The notes: generated by a model from the letters alone, not told the origin. Shown: positions 43,391 through 52,892, counted from the first letter of the stretch. The stretch is 64,000 bases of DNA from Actinoplanes solisilvae (GCF_003999975.1 NZ_RJAC01000014.1:124001-188000), one strand, 5' to 3'. Made by a program: numbers and translations.

Positions 43391-45847
43391 ATGTTCGGGC
43401 GATTGGTCGGAGAGCACCGGCGGCGGCTCGGTCTGACCCAGGAAGATCTGGCCGCGCGCACCGGCGTCAGCGTGCGCACCATCCGCGAGATGGAGGCCGA
43501 CCGGCGCCGGGCTCCCCGGGCCGCCTCGGTGCGGCTTCTGGCCGACGCGTTCGGATTGCAGGGCGCTCAGCGCGAGACGTTCCTGCTAGCGGCGAGCGCT
43601 CCGACCGCCACCGCGCCACCCGGAAGATCCGTTCCGGCTCAGCTCCCGGCCGACGTCACCGGTTTCACCGGCCGGGCGGCCGAGCTCGACCGGCTCGACA
43701 GCGTGCTGACCAGCGGCGGGGTCACCGCGATCATCTGCGCGGTGGCGGGCACGGCCGGCGTGGGCAAGACCGCTCTGGCGGTGCGGTGGGGGCACCGCTC
43801 CCGGGAGCGGTTTCCCGACGGCCAGCTCTATGTGGACCTGCGCGGCTATGACCCGGGCCGCCCCGTCGACCCGGCCGACGCCCTGGCCCGCATGCTGGCC
43901 GCCCTCGGCGTGCCGCCCGCCGAGATCCCGCTCGGGCTCGACGAGCAGGCCGCCCGCTACCGCACCCAGCTGGCCCGCCGCCGCATGCTCGTCGTGCTCG
44001 ACAACGCCGGCACCGTCGACCAGGTGCGCCCGTTGCTGCCCGGCGCCGGCGACTGCGTCACGCTGGTGACCAGCCGCGACAGCCTGGCCGGGCTGGTCGC
44101 GCGCGACGGCGCGTACCGGCTCGACCTTGATCTGCTGCCGGTCCCCGATGCGACCGCGCTGCTGCGGCGGCTGATCGGCCCGCGCGTCGACGACGAGCCC
44201 GGCGCTGTCGCGAAGCTGATCGAACAGTGCGCCCGGCTGCCCCTGGCGTTGCGGGTCGCCGCCGAGCTGGCCGCCGCCCGACCCGGCAGTGCGCTGGCCG
44301 AGCTGGTCGCCGAGCTGGCCGACCAGCAGCAACGGCTCGGTCTGCTCGACCCGGGCGGCGATCAGCGGTCGGCCGTCGCGGCGGTCTTCTCGTGGTCGCT
44401 GCGCTCGCTGCCACCGGCCGCCGCGCGCACGTTCCGGCTGCTGGGCCTGCATCCGGGTCCCGACTTCGACGCGTACGCCGCGGCCGCCCTCGCCGACCTC
44501 GACAGGTCCGCCGCCCGGCGCGCCCTGCGCGAGCTCGCCCGAGCCCACCTGATCGACCCCGCCGCCGAGGGCCGCTACGCGATGCACGACCTGCTGCACG
44601 CGTACGCCGCTCAGCTCGCCGCCGACTCGGGCGACGACCACGGCGCGGCGCGGCAGCGGCTGCTCGACCACTACCTGGCGTCCGCCGTGACCGCCGCGAA
44701 CGTGGTCTATCCGGAGGAGGCGGACCGTCTCCCGCGGGTCGAGCGACCGGCCACGCCCGTGCCCGACCTGACCGGCCGAGAAGCCGCCCGCGACTGGCTC
44801 GAGGCCGAACGGGCCTGCCTCGTGGCGGTCGTCGCGCGGGGCGGGCCGCGCTATTCGGTGCCGCTGGCCGCCGCGCTCTTCCGCCACCTGCTCGGCGGCC
44901 ATTACCAGGAGGCACTCACCGTTCACGGGCACGCGCGCGACGACGCCCGGGCCACCGGAGACCCGGCCGGGGAGGCGATGGCCCTGCTCGGCTCGGGCAC
45001 GGTGCACAGCCGGCTGTGCCGCCACCGCGAGGCGACCGCCGACCTGACGGCCGCTCTCGGGCTCTTCGAGCGGGTCGGCGACGGCCTCGGGCAGGCCCGC
45101 ACGCTGGGCAATCTCGGCGCGGTGGAACAGCGCACCGGCCGGCACGCGGAGGCCGTCGTGTTCCACGAACGGGCGCGGGCGATGTTCCGGCGGCTGGGTG
45201 ATCCGCTGGGCGAAGCGCGGGCGGTGAACAACCTCGGCGAGATCGAGGCCCGGCTCGGCCACTATCCGGCCGCGGCCCGCTGGCACCGGGAGGCGCTCGC
45301 GCTACACGAACGCACCGGCGACCGGACCGGGCTGGGTGCCGCGCTGACCAACCTCGGCGAGATCGAGGAGAAGCTGGGCAACTACGCCGCGGCGGCCGAG
45401 CATCAGTTGCGGGCGCTGGAGTTGTTCCGCGGGCTCGGCCACCGGTCGGGTGAGGCGTGGACGATGGACGGCATCGGCGTGGCGTACACCGGTCTGGGCC
45501 GGCCGCACGACTCCCCCGCCTATCACGAGTCGGCGCTCGGGCTGTTCCGCGAGATCGGCGAGCAGGACGGCGAGGCGTCCGCGTTGAACGGCCTGGGTGA
45601 GGCGGCCCGGGCGGCGGGCCGTCCCGCCGAGGCGGTCGCCCAGCACACCGCCGCCCTGACCGCCGCCACCGAGGCTGACGTGCCCGATCAGCTCGCCCGC
45701 GCCCACCTGGGACTGGGACGGTCGTGGTGCGAGCTGGGCCGCCCCGAACCGGCCCGCTCGCACCTGCACCTCGCCCTCGACGGCTACGCCGCGCTCGGCC
45801 GGCCCGAGGCCGACGACGTCCGCGCGGCGCTCGCCGCCCTGAGCTGA
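43391..45847 (+). CDS. XRE-NB-ARC-TPR transcriptional regulator
   Basis: 818 residues. An N-terminal XRE helix-turn-helix (FGRLVGEHRRRLGLTQEDLA, RTIREMEADRRRAP) is followed by an NB-ARC ATPase (FTGRAAELDRLDSVL; Walker A AGTAGVGKTALA; Walker B RRMLVVLDNA; VTLVTSRDSLAGL; LPLALRVAAEL) and about seven C-terminal TPR repeats (GNLGAVEQRTGRHAEAVVFHE, NNLGEIEARLGHYPAAARWH and similar). It is a STAND-type signal switch of the AfsR-like group, though with XRE instead of a SARP domain. ATG 43391 starts at the HTH. It ends exactly where the convergent protease gene ends. Confidence 0.9.
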   Translation: MFGRLVGEHRRRLGLTQEDLAARTGVSVRTIREMEADRRRAPRAASVRLLADAFGLQGAQRETFLLAASAPTATAPPGRSVPAQLPADVTGFTGRAAELDRLDSVLTSGGVTAIICAVAGTAGVGKTALAVRWGHRSRERFPDGQLYVDLRGYDPGRPVDPADALARMLAALGVPPAEIPLGLDEQAARYRTQLARRRMLVVLDNAGTVDQVRPLLPGAGDCVTLVTSRDSLAGLVARDGAYRLDLDLLPVPDATALLRRLIGPRVDDEPGAVAKLIEQCARLPLALRVAAELAAARPGSALAELVAELADQQQRLGLLDPGGDQRSAVAAVFSWSLRSLPPAAARTFRLLGLHPGPDFDAYAAAALADLDRSAARRALRELARAHLIDPAAEGRYAMHDLLHAYAAQLAADSGDDHGAARQRLLDHYLASAVTAANVVYPEEADRLPRVERPATPVPDLTGREAARDWLEAERACLVAVVARGGPRYSVPLAAALFRHLLGGHYQEALTVHGHARDDARATGDPAGEAMALLGSGTVHSRLCRHREATADLTAALGLFERVGDGLGQARTLGNLGAVEQRTGRHAEAVVFHERARAMFRRLGDPLGEARAVNNLGEIEARLGHYPAAARWHREALALHERTGDRTGLGAALTNLGEIEEKLGNYAAAAEHQLRALELFRGLGHRSGEAWTMDGIGVAYTGLGRPHDSPAYHESALGLFREIGEQDGEASALNGLGEAARAAGRPAEAVAQHTAALTAATEADVPDQLARAHLGLGRSWCELGRPEPARSHLHLALDGYAALGRPEADDVRAALAALS

Positions 45848-47080
45848 CTACTGATATCGCACGTCGCCGGGGAAGGCCTCGTACGCGTGCCAGATGTCGG
45901 TGAAGAAATGCATGCACAGCCCGTCGAAGCTCGAGCCGCTGTTGATGCCCTTCGGTACGGCCGTCCCGTCGGAGCGGATCGTGTAGACCGGCCCGCCCGA
46001 GTCGCCCGCGCCGGCACAGTTGCCCAGCCGGTGGCCCTGTGCCGCGTTGCGGATCTCGCCCATGTTCCAGTAGTCGAAGTTGATCCCGGTGGCGTTGACC
46101 GAGTAGCCGCAGATCTCACCGTTTGCGTAGCCGGCCGCGCAGTACTGGTCGCCGCTCGCGGCCCACCGCGACCACTTCGACCGTACGGTCGTGTAGCCGG
46201 TGTTGGTGCGCCACACATACGGCTGCACCGAGTAGGCGCTGCGGACCTCGATCAGCGCCATGTCGCCCCGGTAGTACGCCGACCCGTTGATCTTCACGGT
46301 GCCGGCGGTGTTCCAGTTCTCCCGTGTGCCGGCGGCGACGGTGCCCATGTCGTACGCGGGTGTTCCGACGGTGCCGCCGTTCATGACGCAGTGACCGGCC
46401 GTGAGCATGCCGTGCACCCCGGGCGCGATGGCCCACGGGAACGCGGTCGTGCAGGTCCCGCCGCCGGGCGTATGGATCTTGGAACCGCCGTAGAACGGGC
46501 TGGTGTCGTTGTCGCGGGTCGTGATGGTCGCCTTGATCCGCGGCCGGACCCGCACCGCGAGGTCGTCGGTTCCGAACCGCTTGACCAGCTCGGCCGCGAG
46601 CTCGTCGCTGAGCCGCTCGACCGACACGATGATCCGGTTGTTGATCGCGTCCGGCTCGGTCATCCAGATACTGTCGGCACCCGGGATCGACGACTCCTTG
46701 AGGTCGAAGGCGTCGTCCTTGACCCGCTCCAACCGCGCGAACGTGACCGGCGCCTTCTCCGTCGCCTTACCGGCCACGGCGCGGGCCCCGACCGTGGTGG
46801 CCACCCGGATGAGCACCTTAGGGCCACCCGCCGCCGCCCGGTCGACCGCCGGGTAGCCGAAATCGACGGGCCGCTTCGTGGCCAGGTCGTAGGCGTCGCT
46901 CCAAGCTTTCGCGACACTCTCGGGCAGCGGGGTCGGCGGGCCGGGCACCGCTCCGGTGAGGACCTGAAGCCCGCTGGCGTGCCGATACCCCTCGCCCCCG
47001 GGCGCGGCGTGGACCGGCGTCCCGATCAGCCCGGCCGCGACCAGCGACGCCGCGACCAGCCCTTTCCATCTGAGTTGCAT
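45848..47080 (-). CDS. Secreted S1-family serine protease
   Basis: 410 residues. Signal peptide (GLVAASLVAAGLIGTPVHAA), a pro-region of about 170 residues, and a chymotrypsin-fold catalytic domain with His230 (MLTAGHC), Asp273 (YRGDMALIEV) and Ser361 (GAGDSGGPVY); cysteines near 210/231 and 314/324 may form the usual disulfides. The pro-region is longer than a simple activation peptide and carries ISVERLSDELAAELVKRF-like repeats seen in alpha-lytic-type foldases (here INNRIIVSVERLSDELA). GGAGGGGGA precedes the ATG. It abuts the convergent regulator gene with no spacer. Confidence 0.9.
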   Translation of the reverse strand: MQLRWKGLVAASLVAAGLIGTPVHAAPGGEGYRHASGLQVLTGAVPGPPTPLPESVAKAWSDAYDLATKRPVDFGYPAVDRAAAGGPKVLIRVATTVGARAVAGKATEKAPVTFARLERVKDDAFDLKESSIPGADSIWMTEPDAINNRIIVSVERLSDELAAELVKRFGTDDLAVRVRPRIKATITTRDNDTSPFYGGSKIHTPGGGTCTTAFPWAIAPGVHGMLTAGHCVMNGGTVGTPAYDMGTVAAGTRENWNTAGTVKINGSAYYRGDMALIEVRSAYSVQPYVWRTNTGYTTVRSKWSRWAASGDQYCAAGYANGEICGYSVNATGINFDYWNMGEIRNAAQGHRLGNCAGAGDSGGPVYTIRSDGTAVPKGINSGSSFDGLCMHFFTDIWHAYEAFPGDVRYQ

Positions 47081-47170
47081 TCCCCCTCCAATGCGTTGAC
47101 GTGCGTCTCAGTCAACGCATCGGAGTCCGGCCGCGACAGCACGACAACCGGCCGTTCACCGGCAGTTTCG

Positions 47171-47953
47171 TCAGTGCTTGCGGGCGACTCCGCAGCAGAC
47201 GGCCAGTTCGGTCGCCTCGCTGCCCGGGGCCGGGCGCCAGAGCGGGGTCGGCACGACGCCGGGGTCGACGAGGTCGAGGCCGTCGAAGAACGCGGTGATC
47301 TGCTGGGCCGTCCGCAGGTGGTAGTTCGCGCCCTCGCTCTTGGCCGCCTCGATCGCGCTGTCGTTCTGCGGGGTCGTGATGCTGTCGTTGATCGCCAGGT
47401 AGCTGCCGGACGGCAGGGCGTCGACGATCGTGCGCACGATCTCGGCCGGGCCGTCGGCGTCGGAGACGTGCCCGAGGATGCCGATCATCATGACCGCGAT
47501 CGGCTGGGAGAAGTCGAGCGTGTTCCGGGCCGCGTTCAGGATCTTCTCGGGGTCGCGCACGTCGGCGTCGATGTAGTCGGTGGCGCCGCGCGGGTCGCTG
47601 GTCAGCAGCGCTCGCGCGTGGGTCAGCACGAGCGGGTCGTTGTCGACGTAGACGATCCGCGATTCCGGGGCGATGCGCTGGGCCAGCTCGTGGGTGTTGT
47701 CGGCGGTCGGCAGGCCGGTGCCGAGGTCGAGGAACTGCCGCACGCCCGCCTCGCCGGCCAGGAAGCCGACCGCGCGGGTCAGGAACCCGCGACCGGCGCG
47801 GGCGAACTCGACGATCTCGGGGAGCTGGGCGGCGACCGCGTCGGCCGCCTGCCGATCGGCCGCGAAGTTGTCCTTGCCGCCGAGCAGGTAGTTCCAGATG
47901 CGCGCGCTGTGCGGCACCCCGGTATCAAGCTTCTTCTGCAGCTCACTTGTCAT
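47171..47953 (-). CDS. SAM-dependent methyltransferase, DUF574 type
   Basis: 260 residues. The DUF574/Methyltransf_19 signature is clear: SARIWNYLLGGKDNFAADR at the N-terminus, the SAM-binding FLDLGTGLPTADNTHE, VYVDNDPLVLTHARALL, and MMIGILGHVSD. These proteins are abundant in actinomycetes; their acceptors are unknown. GGGAGC sits about 9 nt before the ATG. It is transcribed alone on the minus strand, downstream-facing toward the protease gene. Confidence 0.88.
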   Translation of the reverse strand: MTSELQKKLDTGVPHSARIWNYLLGGKDNFAADRQAADAVAAQLPEIVEFARAGRGFLTRAVGFLAGEAGVRQFLDLGTGLPTADNTHELAQRIAPESRIVYVDNDPLVLTHARALLTSDPRGATDYIDADVRDPEKILNAARNTLDFSQPIAVMMIGILGHVSDADGPAEIVRTIVDALPSGSYLAINDSITTPQNDSAIEAAKSEGANYHLRTAQQITAFFDGLDLVDPGVVPTPLWRPAPGSEATELAVCCGVARKH

Positions 47954-48115
47954 CGAAGTGCTCCCCTCACGCCGCCGTGGCGGCCCAGCCTACCGTCCAC
48001 TGTGGTGAGGAGAAGCATGCCTCCGAAAGGCAACCACCTGTCCCCCACGTTGTTGATCTCCGTTCGCGACGAGCGGGCCTACTGAGGCCGACACATGCGC
48101 GAACAAGGAGCCACC

Positions 48116-49933
48116 ATGCACGAGACGAGCCGCCGCGGTTTTCTGGCCGGCGCCGGTCTGATCGGCGCGGGGGTCGCCGGCGCGGGACTCGGGGTGTTCA
48201 CGCCCGAGCCGGCCGAAGCCCACACCCGCCCCGACATGGAGGACCTGAGGTTCACCCTCGCCGTCATCCCCGACACCCAGTACCTGTTCGACGCCGACCG
48301 CGGTGACCCCGCCCCGCTGGCGGCCACGCTGCGCTGGATCCAGGACCGGCAGGCCGACGAGAACATCGTCTTCACCGCGCACCTGGGCGACATCGTCGAG
48401 AACGCGCAGGCAGCCGAGCTGCAGGCGGCCGGTGAGGTCTTCAAGATCTTCGACAAGCGCCGTACGCCGTACAGCGTGCTCGCCGGCAATCACGACATCA
48501 ATCCGAACACCACGGATCAGCGCGGCCCCAGCCCGTACCTGGAGGTCTTCGGACCGCAGCGGTTCCGCTCGCTGCCGACCTATCGCGGGGCGACGCCGGA
48601 CGGCTACAACACGTACCACGTCTTCCGTGCGGCCGGTCGCGAGTGGCTGGTGCTCGCCCTCGACTGGCGGCCCTCCGACGCCACCCTCGCGTGGGCCAAG
48701 CAGGTGCTCAAGGCCCACCCCCGTACGCCCGTCATTCTCACCACCCACGACCTGGTCGACGCCGACGACGCGGGGAAGGCCGAGCTGTCCGGCCACGGTC
48801 AGCGGCTCTGGGACGGACTGATCAAGGACAGCGACCAGATCTTCCTCACGCTCAACGGGCACTTCTGGCCGCCGGGACGGACCGTGCTGGCCAACGCCGC
48901 CGGCCACGACGTGCACCTGCACATCACCAACTACCAGAACCGCTACTACGGTGGCGGCGCGATGATCCGGCTCTACCACTTCGACCTGGCCCGCGACACG
49001 ATCGACGTCGAGACCGTCTCGCCGTGGATCCTCGGACAGGACGAGCGCAACGAGCTGGAGCAGCGCGAGGTCGAGCTGACCGACCCGGCCAACCGGTTCA
49101 GCGTGCCGATCGACTTCACCGCCCGTTTCGCCGGGTTCGCGCCGGTGGCGCCGCGTCCGCCGCGGGGGCCGGGCGCCGTGCTCACGAAGGGCACGCTGGC
49201 GTACTGGCGGTTCGACAATCCAGCCGGCGGTGCGGTGCCGGAGGGCGTACGCATCCAGGACCTCTCCGGCCGGGGCAACCACCTCGAGCGGGTAACCCTG
49301 CCCGGCAGCGGCCCGGACGCGCTGCGCTGGTCGGCCGAGCACGACGGCGACCAACCCGCCCACGGCAGCGTCTTCTTCGACGGCGGCAAGAAACCGGCCC
49401 GCGGCGCCTACCTGCGCACGATCGACGGCGCGCCGCTCAACGACGCGACGCTGGCCAACGGCTACACGATCGAGGCGTTCGTCAAGCTGCCGGACGACGT
49501 ACGCGGCACCAACCACGCGTGGATGAGCATCCTCAGCCGGTTCGGGGCGGGCGCCGACGCGGGCAAGACCGGCGACGACCCGGCCGAGCCGATCGCGACG
49601 CTCAGCCTCTCCGACGGCATGGCGCTGCAGTGGGCGATGTTCCCGCTCAACCGCGACGCCATGTCGACCAACTGGGGCCACGAGATGACCGCCGGTGAGT
49701 GGTTCCACGTGGCTGTGGTCAACGACGGCAAGCACACCACCCTGTACGTCGACGGCGCCGAACTGCTGCGCAACCCGTCGACCCCGGCGAAGGGCGTGGC
49801 CACGTCGCACGAGCCGTGGTTCGTCGGCGCCTACCACTACGACCGCATCGTGGAGCAGGCGTTCTACGGCTGGCTGGGCGACCTGCGCATCGTCGACCAC
49901 GCCCTGCCGCCCAGCAGGTTCATGCGCGCCTGA
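48116..49933 (+). CDS. Tat-exported metallophosphoesterase with LamG-like C-terminus
   Basis: 605 residues. A twin-arginine signal (TSRRGFLAGAGLIGAG) is followed by a calcineurin-like phosphoesterase domain: VIPDTQYLFD, TAHLGDIVEN, LAGNHDIN, TTHDL and NGHFWPPG provide the metal-binding D, H and N residues. From about residue 350 a concanavalin-like LamG domain follows (YWRFDNPAGG, GYTIEAFVKL, VNDGKHTTLYVDGAEL, FYGWLGDLRIVDHAL). It likely removes phosphate from an extracellular substrate while the LamG part binds glycans or surfaces. ATG 48116 is preferred over GTG 48095 because AAGGAG stands 6 nt upstream. Confidence 0.9.
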   Translation: MHETSRRGFLAGAGLIGAGVAGAGLGVFTPEPAEAHTRPDMEDLRFTLAVIPDTQYLFDADRGDPAPLAATLRWIQDRQADENIVFTAHLGDIVENAQAAELQAAGEVFKIFDKRRTPYSVLAGNHDINPNTTDQRGPSPYLEVFGPQRFRSLPTYRGATPDGYNTYHVFRAAGREWLVLALDWRPSDATLAWAKQVLKAHPRTPVILTTHDLVDADDAGKAELSGHGQRLWDGLIKDSDQIFLTLNGHFWPPGRTVLANAAGHDVHLHITNYQNRYYGGGAMIRLYHFDLARDTIDVETVSPWILGQDERNELEQREVELTDPANRFSVPIDFTARFAGFAPVAPRPPRGPGAVLTKGTLAYWRFDNPAGGAVPEGVRIQDLSGRGNHLERVTLPGSGPDALRWSAEHDGDQPAHGSVFFDGGKKPARGAYLRTIDGAPLNDATLANGYTIEAFVKLPDDVRGTNHAWMSILSRFGAGADAGKTGDDPAEPIATLSLSDGMALQWAMFPLNRDAMSTNWGHEMTAGEWFHVAVVNDGKHTTLYVDGAELLRNPSTPAKGVATSHEPWFVGAYHYDRIVEQAFYGWLGDLRIVDHALPPSRFMRA

Positions 49934-49938
49934 GCAAA

Positions 49939-49971
49939 GCGGGTTCGCGGTCAGCGCGGCCGCGAACCCGC
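49939..49971 (+). terminator. Hairpin terminator after the phosphoesterase gene
   Basis: GCGGGTTCGCGG (49939-49950) pairs perfectly with CCGCGAACCCGC (49960-49971) over a 9-nt loop, starting 5 bp after the stop. No T-tract follows. Confidence 0.75.
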
Positions 49972-50028
49972 CCCGCACCTGGTTACCCTGCTGCTTCGAT
50001 CGATCGCGCAGGAGATCAGGAGCTTGCC

Positions 50029-50535
50029 ATGTCACTGAACGTTCGAACCGCCGCCCGCGCGATCATCCTCGACGAGGCCGATCAGGTCCTGTTGTGCCGC
50101 TTCGTCTTCCCCCACCCGGCGGTTCCGGACGGAGCACCGGCCGTCTGGGCTGCGCCTGGCGGCGGCGTCGAAGCAGGTGAGGACGGGCTGTCCGCACTGC
50201 GCCGCGAGCTGCGCGAGGAAACGGGGTTGGTGACCGCCGCCGATCCGCCGCACGTCTGGCACCAGGTCATCGCCGCGGATCACGCCCCGCCCGGTTTGGA
50301 CGGCCTGGTCAACGACTACTTCCTCGTCCGCGCCACCCACTTCGAGCCCCACGGCGAGTTCACCGACGACCACCTGGCCGTTGATGAGCACCTAGCCGGC
50401 TTTCGCTGGTGGAGACTCTCCGAGATCGCGAATTACGCCGGGCCCGACCTGTTCTCGCCCCGCGACCTCACCACGCCACTGACCGACCTGCTCACGTCCG
50501 GGATACCCTCCGCTCCGGTCACACTCGGTCTATGA
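50029..50535 (+). CDS. NUDIX hydrolase
   Basis: 168 residues with a complete NUDIX box, GGGVEAGEDGLSALRRELREETGL (GX5EX7REXXEEXGX; shown in parts: GGGVEAGEDG and RRELREETGL). The start AARAIILDEADQVLLCR and the C-terminal FRWWRLSEIAN are standard. It hydrolyses a nucleoside diphosphate linked to another moiety; which one is not predictable. ATG 50029 is preceded by CAGGAGCTT. It overlaps the convergent FadR-type gene by 6 bp. Confidence 0.88.
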   Translation: MSLNVRTAARAIILDEADQVLLCRFVFPHPAVPDGAPAVWAAPGGGVEAGEDGLSALRRELREETGLVTAADPPHVWHQVIAADHAPPGLDGLVNDYFLVRATHFEPHGEFTDDHLAVDEHLAGFRWWRLSEIANYAGPDLFSPRDLTTPLTDLLTSGIPSAPVTLGL

Positions 50536-51207
50536 CGTGCCCAGACCCGACTCGTTGATCAGGGGTTCGAGCAGTTTCGACATCGTGGCGGCGGCCCGTT
50601 CGGGGTCGCCGCCGACGATCGCGTCGACGAGGTCGGTGTGCAGCTGCGCCAGGTCGTCGGTCTCCCCCGCGACGTCGTGCAGCTGCACCTCCTCGAACAC
50701 GTCGATCAGTCCCTCGTAGACGTCTTCGAGCAGCGCGTTGTGGGTCGCGGCGACGACCGCCCGGTGCAGGGCCGAGTCGGCGCGCACCCGCTCGTGCACG
50801 TCACCGCCGGTCCAGGCGGCGCGCCGCTCCTCGAGCAGCGCCGCCAACCGTGAAGCGTCGTCCGAGGTGCGACGGGCGGCGGCGATGCGGGCCGACGCGG
50901 CGTCGAGGGCCAACCTCAGTTCGAGGCTGTCGCGGCGGGACGTGCCCGCGACCCGGCGCGACACCGACGAGCGCAGGTCGGACGTCGACACCACGAACGT
51001 GCCGCGCCCCTGCTCGCGCGACAGGATGCCCGCCTGCACGAGCGAGCCGATCGCCTCGCGCACCGAGTTGCGCCCGGCGCCGCTCCACTCGACCAGCTCG
51101 GGCTCGGTCGGGATCTTGCTGCCGAGCGGCCATTTTCCCTCGGTGACCTGCGAGCGGAACAGGTCGGTGAGGCGGGCGCCGAGAGCTGCGCGATCAAGGC
51201 TGGGCAC
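50530..51207 (-). CDS. FadR-type GntR regulator
   Basis: 225 residues. Winged helix: DLFRSQVTEGKWPLGSKIPTEPELVEW (in part), then NSVREAIGSLVQAGILSREQGRGTFV (in part). The C-terminal FCD domain has LELRLALDAASARIAAAR, DSALHRAVVAATHNALLEDV and LHTDLVDAIVGGDPERAA with the metal-type histidines. It follows the MFS gene by 9 bp on the same strand and probably controls it through the motif at 52461-52479. Ligand unknown. Confidence 0.88.
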   Translation of the reverse strand: MPSLDRAALGARLTDLFRSQVTEGKWPLGSKIPTEPELVEWSGAGRNSVREAIGSLVQAGILSREQGRGTFVVSTSDLRSSVSRRVAGTSRRDSLELRLALDAASARIAAARRTSDDASRLAALLEERRAAWTGGDVHERVRADSALHRAVVAATHNALLEDVYEGLIDVFEEVQLHDVAGETDDLAQLHTDLVDAIVGGDPERAAATMSKLLEPLINESGLGTS

Positions 51208-51216
51208 GGGTGCAGC

Positions 51217-52449
51217 CTAAACGGAGACCGGGCGGCAGGCGGCCCATCCCGCGCCGAGCGTGACCAGCAGCGTCGCCGCGAGCAGCCCGTACGTCAAATT
51301 CCACCCGCCGGTCGCCTGGTTGATCGCCCCCAGCGCCAGCGGCCCGACGCACCCGATGCCGTAGCCGATGCCCTGCACCACACCGGACAGTCGCGACGCC
51401 GTCTGCGGGTTGGCCGACCGCGCGCCGATCAGCGTCAGCACCAGCGGGAACGTGCTCACCCCGAGCCCGAACGCCGTCGCCCACACAAAGGCCCCAGCGG
51501 CGGGCGCGACGATCATGCCGACATATCCGACACCCATGAGCACTGCACAAACAACCACGATCCCGTACGCATTGTCGAAGCGCCTCGTCAGCGGCGGCAC
51601 CACGAACGCCGCGATCAGCCCGAGCCCGGCGAACCACGAGAGCAGCAGCGCACTCTCGGTCGAGCTGAGTCCCGCGTCCTGCAGCATCGCCGGGAACCAC
51701 GTCACCAGCGTGTAGACGTGCAACGTGGTCATGGCCATCAAACCGATCAACCCCAGCACCAAGGGGGTACGCCACGTCAAGCGGGACGGCTCGAGCCGGG
51801 CCGGCTCAGTCCCGGCCCGGGTGCGCTCGCTCGCGCTCACGCTCGAGGAGTCACTCCGGCGGTCGCTCGACCGGGGTGCCGCAACGAACCACAGTGCCGC
51901 CGCCACCGCCGTCACGACCGCCCAGGCCCCCGCCGCCGTCCGCCAGCCATAGACATGCGCGAGCGGCAGCGCGACCAGCGGCGCCGCCAACTGCCCGACC
52001 TGCAGCAACACCATGTACATCGTGCTGACCGCGTGCAGCCGCTCGGGAAAATACTGCTTCACGATCGGGATCAGGATGACGTTGCACGCCCCCACCCCCG
52101 CGAACGCGACCACGGTAGCGACGATCATGACGGTCGGCGACCAGGCGACCGCCCGCAGCAGAATGCCCACGGTCGCCGCCGTCACCGCGAGCGCGGCCGT
52201 ACGCTCCAGCCCGAGCCGTCGTGCCAGGGGCGGCGCCGCGAACGCCGCCCCCGCGAAGCAGGCCGTGACGATCGTCCCGATCGCGCCCGCCACCACCGGC
52301 CCGAAGTGCAGATCCCCGGCGGCGTCCCCGGTCAGCACGCTGAACCCGGTCACCGCCGTCCGCAGGTTCAGCGCGGTCAACGCGACGGCCAGCAGAATCC
52401 CGCGATGCACCCGTGGGCGCGCGGGCGCGGCGAGCAGAGTCGTAGTCAC
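51217..52449 (-). CDS. MFS transporter, CynX/NimT type
   Basis: 410 residues with about twelve membrane helices in two halves. The conserved start LAVALTALNLRTAVTGFSVL and the FPERLHAVSTMYMVLLQVGQ segment are typical of the CynX/NimT (cyanate/nitroimidazole) subfamily of MFS transporters. A hydrophilic cytoplasmic loop (SSDRRSDSSSVSASERTRAG and following, about residues 190-220) joins the halves. It is co-transcribed with the downstream FadR-type regulator. Substrate and direction are unknown. Confidence 0.85.
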   Translation of the reverse strand: MTTTLLAAPARPRVHRGILLAVALTALNLRTAVTGFSVLTGDAAGDLHFGPVVAGAIGTIVTACFAGAAFAAPPLARRLGLERTAALAVTAATVGILLRAVAWSPTVMIVATVVAFAGVGACNVILIPIVKQYFPERLHAVSTMYMVLLQVGQLAAPLVALPLAHVYGWRTAAGAWAVVTAVAAALWFVAAPRSSDRRSDSSSVSASERTRAGTEPARLEPSRLTWRTPLVLGLIGLMAMTTLHVYTLVTWFPAMLQDAGLSSTESALLLSWFAGLGLIAAFVVPPLTRRFDNAYGIVVVCAVLMGVGYVGMIVAPAAGAFVWATAFGLGVSTFPLVLTLIGARSANPQTASRLSGVVQGIGYGIGCVGPLALGAINQATGGWNLTYGLLAATLLVTLGAGWAACRPVSV

Positions 52450-52460
52450 CCCGGCAGTAA

Positions 52461-52479
52461 ATCATGGGATGATGGGATG
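52461..52479. promoter_or_regulatory. Candidate FadR-type operator before the MFS gene
   Basis: ATCATGGGATGAT (52461-52473) is a 5-3-5 inverted repeat, and ATGGGATG occurs twice in tandem (52464-52471 and 52472-52479). It begins 11 bp before the MFS start and lies between it and the upstream SRPBCC gene. Binding by the co-transcribed FadR-type protein is inferred. Confidence 0.4.
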
Positions 52480-52482
52480 AAT

Positions 52483-52887
52483 CTAAGCGATCTCTATCAC
52501 TCGCTTCAGGGCGGCAGGTTGTCCGCCGTCCGCCCGGCGGATCGCGGCGCGCAGCAGCCCGGCGAAGGGCCGCCAGCCACCCCCGGCGCGGCAGTCGGCG
52601 GTCAGCGTGAGGGTCGTACGATCGCCGTCGGGCTCGCAGCGGTAGGTGTAGGCCGCGGTGACGCCGCCCTGCGACGAGTGCACGACAACCGTGCGGCCCG
52701 GTTCGACGATCTCGATCCGGCCGGTCCGATCCCGGCCCCGGCTGCGGAAGACGAGTTCCGAGCCGCTCACCCGGACGCTCTCCACGCCGGCCATCCAGGC
52801 GGGCGCGGCGGGCCAGTCGGTCAGCCGGGCCCACACCTCGGCGACCGGGCGTCCGACGATGACAGATTTCGTGAAGGCAATGGTCAC
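52483..52887 (-). CDS. SRPBCC (polyketide cyclase/START-like) protein
   Basis: 134 residues: TIAFTKSVIVGRPVAEVWARL, WMAGVESVRVSG, GRTVVVHSSQGGVTAAYTYRC (in part), TTLTLTADCRAGGGWRPFAGLL (in part). This is the helix-grip fold of the SRPBCC superfamily, which binds hydrophobic ligands. GTG 52887 is used because the fold begins there and it lies 5 bp after the AraC stop; it is probably co-translated with that regulator. The frame remains open upstream only as an alternate frame of the AraC gene. Confidence 0.8.
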   Translation of the reverse strand: MTIAFTKSVIVGRPVAEVWARLTDWPAAPAWMAGVESVRVSGSELVFRSRGRDRTGRIEIVEPGRTVVVHSSQGGVTAAYTYRCEPDGDRTTLTLTADCRAGGGWRPFAGLLRAAIRRADGGQPAALKRVIEIA

Positions 52888-52892
52888 GGCGC

